From: Amoebophrya sp. AT5.2 | Lineage: Eukaryota; Sar; Dinophyceae; Syndiniales; Amoebophryaceae | Length of the DNA: 31,487 nucleotides | NCBI GenBank assembly: GCA_005223375.1 | Contig: RXOD01004022.1 | Location: forward strand, 1 to 31,487 | Direction: 5' to 3' | Shown: positions 20,864-31,376 of the stretch, one piece after another | Layout of the letters: every line of letters begins with the position of its first letter | How positions within the stretch are numbered: the stretch's first letter is position 1 | Translations under genes and position numbers: made by a program | Notes under the pieces: model-generated | Databases searched by the model: none | The model's input: the letters and a program-made list of their open reading frames with translations, nothing else | What the model was told of the DNA's origin: nothing

Positions 20864-21237
20864 AATATACGACGAGAGCTGTGGTGAACCCGGAAGTAGC
20901 GGATGCGGATGTGTACATGGCTGCGATGACCAATGGGGTCGCGGTCCTGGCATAGAGTAGGTGGAGGTGGATAGACTTTTACAACATGGAGGATGTATGC
21001 CTGGCGGGGGAAATGGAGTCAGGCGGATGTTGTTTAATACGCAGAAATGTACCAGTGATGACGACACGGACGAATTTCCAGAGCAGCTCGTAGAAGTACT
21101 AGATTTGTGAAGGTCGTGTTCGTGAAGGTGAAGGTGGGGCGAGGGTTGCCCCTGAAATGCGGTGGATAGAAGATAGGGCTGGAACGACAGCCCCGGAGAA
21201 GAGGCTGTCTTGGTGATGCATTTATTTTCGTTCGGGT

Positions 21238-21255
21238 GATGTTCTCGATGTTCTC
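21238..21255 (+). repeat. 9-bp tandem repeat, two copies
   Basis: GATGTTCTC is repeated head to tail and followed by a partial third copy (GATG). Confidence 0.85.
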
Positions 21256-21380
21256 GATGATAAAGCTCCGTCGTGACTTTGTCGTACTAAAAATTGATTC
21301 GTTCGCTTACGCTTCAGTATCAGCAATCAGCACGAGGACCACGGATTTATCTTGCTTCTTGCGGTCGCTCCATCTCTCCT

Positions 21381-21412
21381 GCGTTCGCGTCTCGTTGCGT
21401 TCGCGTCTTGTT
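21381..21412 (+). repeat. 16-bp tandem repeat, two copies plus a partial third
   Basis: GCGTTCGCGTCTCGTT is followed by the same 16-mer with one change and then by GCGTTTCT. It lies about 150 nt before the metacaspase start. Confidence 0.85.
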
Positions 21413-21560
21413 GCGTTTCTTTGGTGAAGATCTTCAGATCCCCACTTGTACTCTACTCGTTCTTGCGTTCAAGATCTTTTGTTTTCGTCGAGAGCGACTG
21501 AACGGTTTGATCCCTAGATAATCATACATATCTTTTGTTTCTACCGGGGCCAGCTGCACA

Positions 21561-23206
21561 ATGGGGAACGCGAATTGCTGTCAGCCGGATTTCGCTGGGG
21601 GCAAGAAGCTCGGCGTTCCCAAGGACGCGCGGTTTTGGACGCGGGAGCACCGGGAGAAGGCGGCGAAGGCGTTGTTCTTCAGGTGTAGTTTTTATCTTTT
21701 GTTTCTTTGGGTTTGGGGAGCTTTTGCTTTGCGCTTTAGTTACTTGCTTCCGGTATTAATGATCAATCGTTCCAGGTTTGACTTTGACGCCGACGACTCG
21801 GGCAAGGTCGACGGGCAAGAGCTGGGCGAGCTGTTTCGCGAGTGTCAGTTTGAGGTCGCGGACTTCGGACACTACACGGACGAGAAAAGAATCGATTCCC
21901 TCGTGGACGAGGCCTTGCGGGGGAACAAAAACAAGGCGCTCGACCTCCACGAATTCCTCCCCGTCTTCGAGGACATGTTCGCGAAGCTCCGGGAAGAAGG
22001 ATACGCAAAGAAGTACCAGGTATGTAATTGGTTTTCCCATAATAAAATTTTTGCAGCCATTCGCATTCATTGTTGGATGTGCTGGCTTCGCTTCCGTTTG
22101 TGCAGGTTCTCGCGGACCTTTACCACGACCCGGAGACGCAGCTGTCGCACGTGCCTGACACCCACATGCTCATCGTGAGTCTCGACTACAAGTACAACAA
22201 GCCCCTCGAGCTCACCGGCGTCGTCGACGGGCAGCGCATGGAACGGTTGGGCCGCAAGTGCAAGAACGTGCGGGACATCGTGTGTATGTTCGACTCTCAC
22301 TCGGCGTTGAACGACCCGATGTTTCCGCACGCAAAAAACATCGCGCGCGAGATCAGGAAGATGGGCAAGAGCATGCAGCCCGGGGACCTGTTCTTCTTCT
22401 TCTACAGCGGGCACGGAATAAACGTGCCGGACCTGGACGGCGACGAGGCGGACGGGGAAGACGAAGCCTTCGCCACGCCGGACTTCGAAGGGGACCTGAC
22501 CGAGGCCGACGTTCTCGTGGACGACGACTTCGCGCGCTACCTGCACCGCTTCATACCCAGGGGGTGCAAGATACTGGTAGACTTTCTGAGTGGTCGTTGG
22601 CAACTAGTTGCGATTGCGTAGAAGTTCCGGTTGATGCACATCATGGGGATGGGGATCGTTTTTAGTACGACCAGACAAATTCCCCCGTTGGGCAAATAAA
22701 AAAAGATGACGCAGCGCCTGTGGCAGTGGCAGTCATTAATAAAAAATTGGGCATGTTGTAGATGTAAATTTTGTTGATGGTGTCAGCCTCAGGCTCAGCG
22801 ACAACAGATCGATCCTCGGCTCAAAATCAAATCACTCGACGATGGACAAAAACGCCCGCCGAAGGTGATCACCGACTGCTGTCATTCGGGGTCCATTTGC
22901 GACGTGGATTCCTTCGCGTTCCGGCACGAGATCATTGCGATCGGCGCCAGCCAGGACGACGAAACCTCGCTCGACATGAGCTCGCTCGGTCAGAAGGGGG
23001 GCATCCTGACCACCGCGCTGCAGGAGGCGGTGACAGAAGTCCAGGACGCTCGGCACGTCTCGATGCACCAGATTTACAACCTGTGTGTAGCGAAGACGGC
23101 GGCGATCGCGAGCAAGCTGCACCACTGCCAATCCATGAACATTCAGAGCGCGAACTGCGACCCGACTAGCTTCCCCTGGCCGTTGGTGCCGTTCAGACGG
23201 CCATGA
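21561..23206 (+). CDS. EF-hand metacaspase with N-terminal acylation motif, 4 exons
   Basis: Exons 21561-21682, 21776-22019, 22106-22576 and 22865-23206 join in frame to 392 residues. Metacaspases are caspase-fold cysteine proteases that cut after Arg or Lys and are usually calcium-dependent. The p20-type core is complete: FYSGHG carries the catalytic His (H225), and DCCHSG carries the catalytic Cys (C285). Exon 4 starts directly at this second motif. An N-terminal domain holds a canonical 12-residue EF-hand loop, DADDSGKVDGQE (45-56), and a second helix-loop-helix around 75-105 whose loop lacks the acidic ligands. The protein begins MGNANCC: Gly2 with nearby cysteines is the pattern for N-myristoylation plus palmitoylation, so membrane attachment is likely. 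Introns are 93, 86 and 288 nt, and each is followed by GT. The stop is TGA. Confidence 0.94.
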
Positions 23207-24505
23207 AATTAATACTAGAAACATAAAGATGAATTGGTATTGGAAGGAGAAGGAGGCGGCCTGCCACGGAGAAGTGAAAACAAAGCAGGTGCACACACTG
23301 CCCTGAATCTGATCAATGCATACGGTATTTCGAGGACGGACATGAGGAGTTGTACACGGCCGGACCCCACCGATCACATGTTGACACAGCGCCAGTCGAG
23401 CTGGCACATGATATGGAAATCATCCGTGGATAATAAAGTCGTAATCGTACTACAATGCTGTGACAAATTTCAAGATGATCTTCAAGACAAGCCGGAATTG
23501 GATGCGCTGGATCGCGTCCGGTACGTCGCGCCGGAGCGCGACGAGTAGTGCTGGGGCAAAGCGGACATGAGCACTGCAGCACACGCAGATGACTGTTCGC
23601 TAAACTCGTCAAATCGCAGTACTGGTGTCAGAATGCTTCGTGAATGAATCTCCAAATGATAAAGATCAGTTCCTGGCGCAACGATCCGTTTCGTGGCCGC
23701 ACCCGCAGGGCTTCCACCGTCCGTCCATTTCGTCGAAATCTCGTGCAAATCATCTGGTTCTGATCTGGAGCTGGAGCACGAAAGGCGCTAGTATGCTCGT
23801 CGCGGGAACGGGAAGGTCGTTCGAGGAAAATTCAAAAAAAAAAAAATTCTAAGTGTACGTTCTCGACGTGAAGAGCACCGATCCTCCATGCATAGGCCTC
23901 ACTAAGGCTAGGGCTACTGACTATCACTACGAAGAAAGATATGACGAGCATGAAGAAGATAAACTTCGTAATCGTGCAGCTCCTTGATTCTTTTCTTGAG
24001 CAGCAACACTTCCTTTTTTGTGAAATCCAAAATTTTTTACGTTTTTGAAAGTACGGAGTCATGGACTAGAAGCAGCACTACCAGCAGCTGGTGGCTGATC
24101 GCGACCGACGGACTCGGACACTAGTACAGATAATTAGATTCAGTAGCCTTAGATTCAGACACTTTTTTCTTGCGCGGAGTGGGAGGCCGGCATTCGCCCG
24201 GGTCGATCGGTCGCGCTGCGTATTCGAGGGCAAGAGGGTAGTTCAGTGGGCGCTGCAGAATGGTCGAGGGCCGCGGAGCGTCTGCGTCTTCGCGACGGGG
24301 AATCGAAAGCCACGCATCTGTTCGGCAAGATCAACAAGCAGCAAGCAGCTCATCGTCACCAGTGCGACACATCAACATCTCCTACAGTTCTCCTAGGCAA
24401 TCAGAAGTTCCTTGCGGCGACCGCGCTGCGTCTCCCGCGGCCGCGGCAACGCGAAACGCAACAAGCACCAAGACGACCGAGAATATCCGGAGCAGTTGTA
24501 CCGAC
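23207..24505. other. Intergenic spacer, about 1.3 kb
   Basis: No gene is supported. The stretch 23459-23548 ends in a coding-like C-terminus (DALDRVRYVAPERDE then TAG) and might be a terminal exon of an unrecognised short gene, but I could not attach an upstream exon. A 13-base A run lies at 23834-23846. Confidence 0.4.
23834..23846. repeat. Poly(A) tract
   Basis: Thirteen consecutive A in the spacer. It is not preceded by a recognisable retrotransposed coding sequence. Confidence 0.85.
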
Positions 24506-27159
24506 ATGAGGCCTGCGACTACCACCAGCATCTTCAATGCGTATGCAGCAGCGGGATTGTCCAGGGCCAGGTCAGCTGCTGGCAAAAAGGGAAAGAGATC
24601 CAGCTTGTTTTCAGTGGCTGGGGCAGCATCATTATTGCTAAGCCTGTTTCAACCGCTTGGCGGAGTAGGAGCGCAGCAGACGATCCCGGATTTGTCGCTC
24701 GCCTTTCCCGTGAGCCACCACATGTTGGACGCAACTTGGAACCTGAAGGGAACCAGCCACCCGCAGGGCGACGACAAGTCGGTGATTCTCGGCGTGGGCG
24801 TGCCGGGTAGAGCCGGCTACTTGTGGAGTAAGAACAAGGCACCGCCGACGAAAGATTTCGAAGTCAGCTTCAAGTTCTCAGTGACCGCAGCAGAAGGAAA
24901 CAAGCAGCCCACCCACAAGCAGGGATTCGCATTCTGGTACGAATTATCGGGACTTGAAAACGGAGGTAGTATACTGTAGTAAAGTACTTTTTTCGAAATT
25001 TTCTGACATTCATACACAGGGTGCGCGACGACTGATTTTGATTTTTGACGAGTGCGGGAAATTAAACACAGGTTTGTTGACGACGCCGATGCGAGCGGAA
25101 AGCACATTACCGACATCCTTGGCGACCCAGTCTACATGCGAACGCAGACTCTCGGACTCACCCTGAATAAGGTACTTGTGTAGCCGCAGCTTGTCGAGTT
25201 CTTTGGACCGAAGGAATGCGCATTCGAAAACGGTATAATAGGCGGTGCAAGTGCAACTACTCGGCACTGACTAGACTCATCGTACATTCAAATTCATTGA
25301 TTGCTCCATCCTGGTACCTATCGCTCCCTCCTCTTCCTCATTTATTCCGACATGCTATATCAGGTTTCCCGTGACCTTCTCGCGTACCGTTCCAAATGGA
25401 ACGGGCTCGGTGTTTTGTTTTCCCCCCGAACTGTTGAGTATGCGAACGGCTCCAACATGCCAAATCCGAAGTACGAGGAAGCCGTAATCGCGGCCATCAA
25501 CGACGGCACCAAGTCCCTGTACACCAGCGGGGACATTCCGAGCGCCCTCTCGAAGAAGATACTCTTCCGCGATCGGGGGAACCAGATGCACTGCAAAATC
25601 CGCGTGAAGTCGAACAGCGTAAAGGTGGAGTTGGGGGAGGTCGGCGGGGTGATGACCACGATTCTGGACGAGCAGGGAAAGTCGCTGCCGAAGAACGCAG
25701 TGCTAGGCTTCACGGCATTCACGGACGACGAAGCGGTGGACTACAACGGCCCCCACAGAGACTTCGACACCGTGCGACTGTAAGGAAAGATTGCTTGGTT
25801 ATTTTTGGCCGCGTTCTCCTATGTTCTTTAAGAACGCGGGGTAGCATTGGTGCAATGAATCAGTCTTGCTGTGTTTTGTCATTGGCAGCTCGTTGAACAC
25901 TGAATGGATGATGGGTTCGAAAGCGAAACATAAATTTATAAATATCTTTGCGAATTTGATGATGCATATGCTCCATGAACGAATCGACCACAGGTTCGAG
26001 CTAGAGACGAAGAACTTCGACAATTCGGTGAAGATTGAGGACAAGCAGGTGGAGAAGGACAAGCCCGGGGAGGACATGCACGGCGACTTCCTGTACGAGC
26101 ACGGCGCCTTAAAAGAGCACCGGGAAGAGTCCGCGGCCATTCACCAACTCACGAACATGGTAATGAAGAATTCGTTGCTTTCGTCAAAGAAGTTTGGCGC
26201 AGGAGTATCGTTGTTTGTTCACTGGGTTGAAAAAGGAAAGCGACAGCGCTCAAGTTAGTAGAGGGCTCGCCCGTGGTGGATTGAAAATGAAATTGATGTT
26301 GAACAAGGGAATCGACGCTCAACACTTTTCCTAGAATTTATGAAAGAATATCAACTTCAGGTGATGAAGCTGATTGCGGAGACGGAACCCGTTCGCCGGG
26401 AGATGGAGCGGACCGTGATGAGTCTATCGCAGCGCGTTATCTCCCTCGAGAAGATCTTCTCGGAGTTGAAGCAAGAAATCAACGAGAAGACGGGCCACGA
26501 CCTAGATAAGGAGTTCGACGAAATCAAAGCAGAGCTTGTGCAGCTGAGTCACGTACTCGCTATACTTTTATTTCACTTTTCATTTTTTTTTGTTTTGATG
26601 ACCACGAACCGCGGCCACAGCGCGAAGGAATGCATGGAAGTGATAAAAATAAAGCTTCGATCATGCAATGAATATGAATATCGCTATGTATATCGCAGGC
26701 GGCCAACCAGGAGACCACGAAGAGGAAGGAGAAGATGCAGGCGCTGCACGACGACCTCGAGCAGATGCGGGGTTCCACCATGGGTGGCGCGCTGGAGAAG
26801 CTCACCGAGGTATTTTTCGATGTAAGAAATGGATCTTCGGATCAATTAAACATCGTTATTTGTTTCCGTCGCTGCTGTCGCAGCACAAAAAAAAAAATAT
26901 TTGTTTTTGGTCATCGTCGTGAAACAACGAACCTCAATCTATCATTTCTTTGATTTTTTGTATTAGATCATCAAGATGAACTTGATTCATTTTGATTCCC
27001 ACGCCTCATCCTCAGACCAACAACGCGGTTTTGGAGTCCCTGTCGAGCGGACACAAGTGGAGCTTCATCGTGAGTTGTTGCGCAGTCGGCATCATTGTCT
27101 TGGCCGGCCTCGCGCTTTACCAGCGCTTCCGCAACTGGGAGAAGAAGCACATCCTCTAA
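24506..27159 (+). CDS. L-type lectin cargo receptor, ERGIC-53/VIP36-like, 7 exons
   Basis: Exons 24506-24936, 25072-25171, 25364-25779, 25994-26159, 26361-26552, 26699-26809 and 27016-27159 give 519 residues, close to ERGIC-53 (about 510). Family members bind high-mannose glycoproteins in the ER lumen and help package them into COPII carriers. The order fits: a long basic start, a hydrophobic signal (about 33-50, ending GVGA), the lectin fold (LAFPVSHHMLDATWNLKG, DFEVSFKFSV, QGFAFW, KWNGLGVLFSP, VLGFTAFT), then a long luminal coiled coil (residues about 320-470). A single membrane span follows (WSFIVSCCAVGIIVLAGLAL, about 487-507), with a short cytosolic tail ending EKKHIL. The tail has two lysines at -4 and -5 rather than the -3 and -4 of classical KKXX. 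Intron 1 (GTACGA donor inside the FW motif) is the least certain junction. The stop is TAA. Confidence 0.88.
25809..25839. repeat. Perfect 9-bp hairpin inside lectin intron 3
   Basis: CCGCGTTCT (25809-25817) and AGAACGCGG (25831-25839) pair perfectly across a 13-nt loop, 29 nt after the donor at 25780. It is GC-rich in an otherwise AT-rich intron. It could be a terminal inverted repeat relic or a splice-modulating stem. Confidence 0.75.
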
Positions 27160-28428
27160 GCTCCTTCTTCGTTTCCGATGAAAACAGGAGGTACTGAACG
27201 TACAGTAGGTGGCATCGCAGCAGCCTGCGACGGGAGTGAGTCGGAGGGAGCTTCTTCTCATTACTGTCGCCCGGGAAGAGGACAACCAGGACCACGCTGA
27301 AGTTTATTTTCCAAGAAGTTTTTGAAAGAAAAGGAAAAAATAACCGGATCCAAAAGTTGGGCGGGCAAGCTTCAGACCCCTGCTTTGCCTGTACTTTTGA
27401 TGGGCCGAGTACTACCCTTCTTTGCTTCAGTGAGCGTTTGCTTCCGCCACCGCTTGCGTCGACCGAATGTTGGAGTTGTATCCTTTCTTGATAGAAGCGA
27501 CGAAAACGACACACGCACCCGCGACTTGGACACTAGATATCGAGGAACTTGTAGATCGCTGTACATATCGAAATACCCGAATTGTACCTTACTTCGTCGT
27601 TGGACGCCCCTCTTTACTTGTTCACGGATTCACACCACGTTGACATCGTCAGCGAACCAGAACGTCGTGACTTTTAGCAGCGGATGACTCGATAGACCGG
27701 CACTTCTAGACATGGTTTTTCTACCTAGTTGTACGAAACCCAAACCCTATCTCGAAGCATTTCCTCACCACGCGACAAGACACATAAAAAAACATACAAT
27801 GTTGAAAGAGATCGAGGATCCTCCAGCAGAAGCATTTCGCTTCGGCAGCACTTGGGCTTTCGTTTCTCCGTCCTCCCAAAGAGTCGACCGGAGAAACGAG
27901 CCGCCAGCGGAAGGGCGTGTGTTGTCGTCCGCGTTACTACAACAACGAACAAGTAAATTGATTGATTTCCTCTCGTGCGGCTATGTCGGCAGTCCGAACA
28001 GGAACAGCAGTGACGCTCTCTGCTCGTGTGATGTATAAGATCTTGGTTGCCCTTTCGTGACTCTGTGAAAGCTTTCAGCAAGATTCTTCCGTGTGCTTTT
28101 TCGTCGTATCATGATTGCTGAGAGGACCCGATCTTGATGCGGACGGATCTCTCTGCAATGATAGGGAGGAGGATGGAAATCCATCTCGCCAGAACCAGAC
28201 CGATCATGTCTCCGCCTAATGCCCAGATCCATTCTTTCAACGTTGATATACTTATATGGAACGACAACGAGCAGCAAATGCATATGCAACACAAAGGAAG
28301 CAAATCCACCAATCACATTTTCTCGAAAAGAATTCTATCAGGACGCTTTACAACGGAGGCTGGAAACATATGAATCACGCCTCCGCAAGTAAGAAAGTAG
28401 ATGGTGGTCACCTCCCAGTGGCAGCTAG
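27160..28428. other. Intergenic spacer, about 1.27 kb
   Basis: Several short open frames occur on both strands, none with coding-like composition or a recognisable family. No tRNA, rRNA or repeat array was seen. It should include the 3' UTR of the lectin gene and the leader of the next gene. Confidence 0.5.
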
Positions 28429-31376
28429 ATGAAAAGACCATCATCGATACACCATGTTCATAGACTGATTCATCGAAAGACTCTTGAAAGCTGGCTCGAC
28501 CTCTTCTACGATCCCTCCGACGACTCGGCCGGCGACGGGCTTACGAAAATGGCGTACACCGTCCCGAAGAAGGCGAAGGCCTCCGGACCGTTCGCTGCCT
28601 CGCTGATACCGCGGACGCACGACGAGGAAGCTTTCGGTAGCGGGAAGAAACAGGTCGCCAACAGCGAGCAGTTTGTCTGGGACCCAGAAACGAAGTCGCT
28701 AGTCGAGCAGGCAGTACCGGCGAGTTCTTCTGGTAAAAAGAGCATGGAGGACGAGGAGCTGCTAAACGACGTCCTCGAGATAAACAAAGAGACCGCGAAA
28801 GAGAAAAAAGACGGAGAGAAAAATTCGGACGCAGCAGGTTCCGACGACGACGACGACGAGGAGAATTCCAATGATTCGTCTTCCGCGGAGTCTTTGCCCG
28901 TGTCCACGCCCAACTTGATCGGGGAGGCGTTGGAATTCGGCGAGGATTCCATGGCGTACCAGTCGATCGTGGATAAGTGGATCCGGGACGACAAGATGGC
29001 GAACCTGTTTTTCTACTACCACGTGGCGGAAAAAAAGCTGTACTGCTGGAACAGCGACGACTGGGCGATGTACCGCTGGCGAAGCAATTTCACCGACATG
29101 GAGTTTTTGCACCACGCGCAAATCGACACGAGCAACCGGGGCCAGGTGGTGGGCCTCGGCGGAGGAATGGGGATGAGCCACTCAAATAGCAGTGGAAGTG
29201 CGGGAGCAGGACGGAAAAAGAAGACAGGTAGAGTTATGTACAAACATATGCTATGACTATCATGAGTTACTACTTCTTGCCCTTTTTACCGTTCCCCTTG
29301 CCGATGAGCGTTGTTGGGGATATCGATATGGAAGAAATGACTCTCCCACGACCTTGTCCTCGCCTGCTCGTTCAGAGTTGCGTTTTTTTGTTGAAAAAAA
29401 CATGCTGCATCCCTCAAGACTTCATTCAAAAGTGACCTCGTTGAACAAAGATTATTCGGTTAAGTACCTAGCTGCAGGAGCTCTGATTATCTTACAAATC
29501 TAGCATGATAATGCTGCATCCCATCCACGGCAGGTGGCCCCGACCTCTGGATCACGGTGATTCCGCCGGAGGTGACCACGACGGTCTCCCGGACGACCCG
29601 CGTTTACGAGGTGCCCGAAAAGTCGTTCGCCAAGGTGTTCGGGAGGGCCGAGGAGGAGCAGGGCGGGACTCTGGAAAAGATGCGGGCGCAGTCCGCGTGC
29701 GGCAGTGCTGTGTTTGAGAAAATCGACGGGAAGTTCGGCAGACAGTTGAAAGTGGTGGGGACGCCACGACAGATCACAGAGTTTGGGAACTGCATTGAAC
29801 AGGGGCTCGTGAGCGTCGCGAAGAACTTTGACACCAAGAAGTGGAGAAAGCAGCAGCAGGAAATACACTTGGAAAGGTAGAATCTAGTCCTAATAGTAAT
29901 ATGTTTGTTCCCTCCAGCGGTCCTAATATGCAAAACCACTTGCAAATGCAGTAGCAATTGCATTATGCATTCGCATGCCCATAGCCATATATCGCTTTGG
30001 TATCGGCTGTAAATTTCAACTTTGTGATGTTGCGGCGTTTTATTTATTGTACTTCCCAAATTTGTCAATCATGGTTTTCATCTCGCGTCGATTTGCAGCA
30101 GCGCCGGCCGATCGAGATGTAGGGGCTGGTTATATATTTTCTAAAGTTGATGTTGATCCCCCGTCAGAAAATATCATAAAAAAAACCCACAGGCTCAAGG
30201 CTTCGGGCGGCTACGGTCCTTCCGGCGACATCAATAGCGACAATCTGGATCCTGACGGTGCTGCGCTGCCTGACGCCGGCGTCCTCCTACACGAGGACGC
30301 GGATGAGGACGAGAACGCGCAGAACATCGCTGAACTCTCGCGCAAGGTCGCGAGGTTCGGGCGCAAGTACAAGCTTCCGCTGCCCTCCGTGCGCCACCTG
30401 CTGAAGCTGGACGCCCAGATGCAGCGCTACGTGCTGCGGAAGTTCAAACTGCCCGCAGAGAACAGTAAGGCGGAGAAGGTGTTGCAGAAGTACTGTGCGC
30501 GACTCTCGGAGTACCCGCAGAAGTGGCGGCTGGAGGCGTTGATCCTCGAGGGCGACATGGACGACTTGTGCGACACCCGCATCCTGAGGCAGGGGATAGA
30601 CGACGACCTGGAAATGGGCGCGGAAAGCGCGGTGCTGGCGAAAATGGAGGAGGAAAGTACTAGAGCTGCGGGAATAGTAAAAGAGGGCGCCGCTGGTGAA
30701 CAAGAAAACGAGCGTTACCAGGAGGGGGAGGAAAACGCTGGTGACGGGAAAGCGGCAGATGGCGAAGGGGATGAAGACGACGCCCCGAACAAGCCAGCGA
30801 ACGACTCCCGAACCGTTCCGATTCCGGACGGGGATCGGCAGCTCTACGGGGACGTGTGCGAGCTCCACGCGAAAGTGCACGACATGTTTGGGTACTGGCA
30901 CGTAACCCCGCTGGAGGATAAGATCGGCATCATCGTTGACGGCGAGAAGGTACGCGCGAGCTTCGACGGGCCGCAGCCACTGCGCGACGGGAGCGTGGTG
31001 CAAATCGGGAAGACTATTGTACTATGCGAGATCGGGGACAGCAGCTGGCTGACGGAGCGCAGGAACAAGTACTACGACAAATACCTCGAGGAGGCGGTGG
31101 GGGGGACCGAAGGAGCACTGGCAGAGGTGGGGACCCTCTTGGGGGACGGAGGGGCTGCGCCTGCGGCTGATCCTGATGCGACAAGCGGAGAGGGTGGACG
31201 AAGGGCGGCCGGTGGCTGCGGACGAAGGCGAAAAAGGCGGGACCACTTCAACAGCAGCAGCAGGCGAGCCGCCTGCAAAGAAACGGCGAAGATGGGGTGA
31301 AGAGCAGGGCCCCGATGACGGCCCTGCGGAAGGTGAAGGTGGCGGCATAAAAGAAACGCTGCTTCCGCCCGAATAG
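28429..31376 (+). CDS. Acidic, probably nuclear protein with KH-like segment, 3-4 exons
   Basis: Exons 28429-29227, 29534-29876 and 30193 onwards join in frame (introns 306 and 316 nt). Residues 1-265 are acidic and Ser-rich with a DDDDDEEN run, followed by an aromatic block (LFFYYHVAEKKLYCWNSDDW). Residues about 288-357 follow the helix/strand order of a KH RNA-binding domain (MRAQSACGSAVFEKIDGKFG, then VVGTPRQITEFGNCI), but without a GxxG loop. Next come a basic helical domain (NIAELSRKVARFGRKYKLP to LEALILEGDMDDL), a Glu/Gly-rich linker and a beta-rich segment (IIVDGEKVRASFDG). The main frame ends at TGA 31298-31300. A second frame ending at TAG 31374-31376 carries a nuclear-signal-like PAKKRRRWGEEQ; a 64-nt GT-AG removal (31127-31190) would join it, giving 753 residues. 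I prefer the longer form. Start: first ATG of the open frame. RNA processing is an inference. Confidence 0.7.
29402..29522 (+). repeat. 12-bp direct repeats inside intron 1 of the KH-like gene
   Basis: ATGCTGCATCCC occurs at 29402-29413 and 29511-29522. The second copy ends 11 nt before the acceptor at 29533. Confidence 0.8.

Larger units (their letters stand above)
20864..21560. other. Intergenic spacer with short tandem repeats
   Basis: About 700 nt. Small tandem repeats occur at 21238-21255 and 21381-21412. No gene or RNA was recognised. Confidence 0.5.

Noticed and set aside
23459..23548. Terminal-exon-like stretch after the metacaspase
   Set aside because: Codon use looks coding, but no upstream exon or junction could be attached, and the metacaspase already has a complete core and a plausible end.
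24937..24979. Reading exon 1 of the lectin on through YELSGLENGG, which resembles the ERGIC-53 segment after FWY
   Set aside because: I found no donor after it that keeps frame with the next exon. The GTAC donor at 24937 joins in phase to give QGFAFW followed by FVDDAD, so the similarity is taken as chance, with some doubt.
30186..30200. GGCTCAAGG, similar to the end of the dinoflagellate spliced leader
   Set aside because: Only a few bases match, and the site is an intron acceptor plus coding sequence in phase. It is too short to be evidence of a leader relic.
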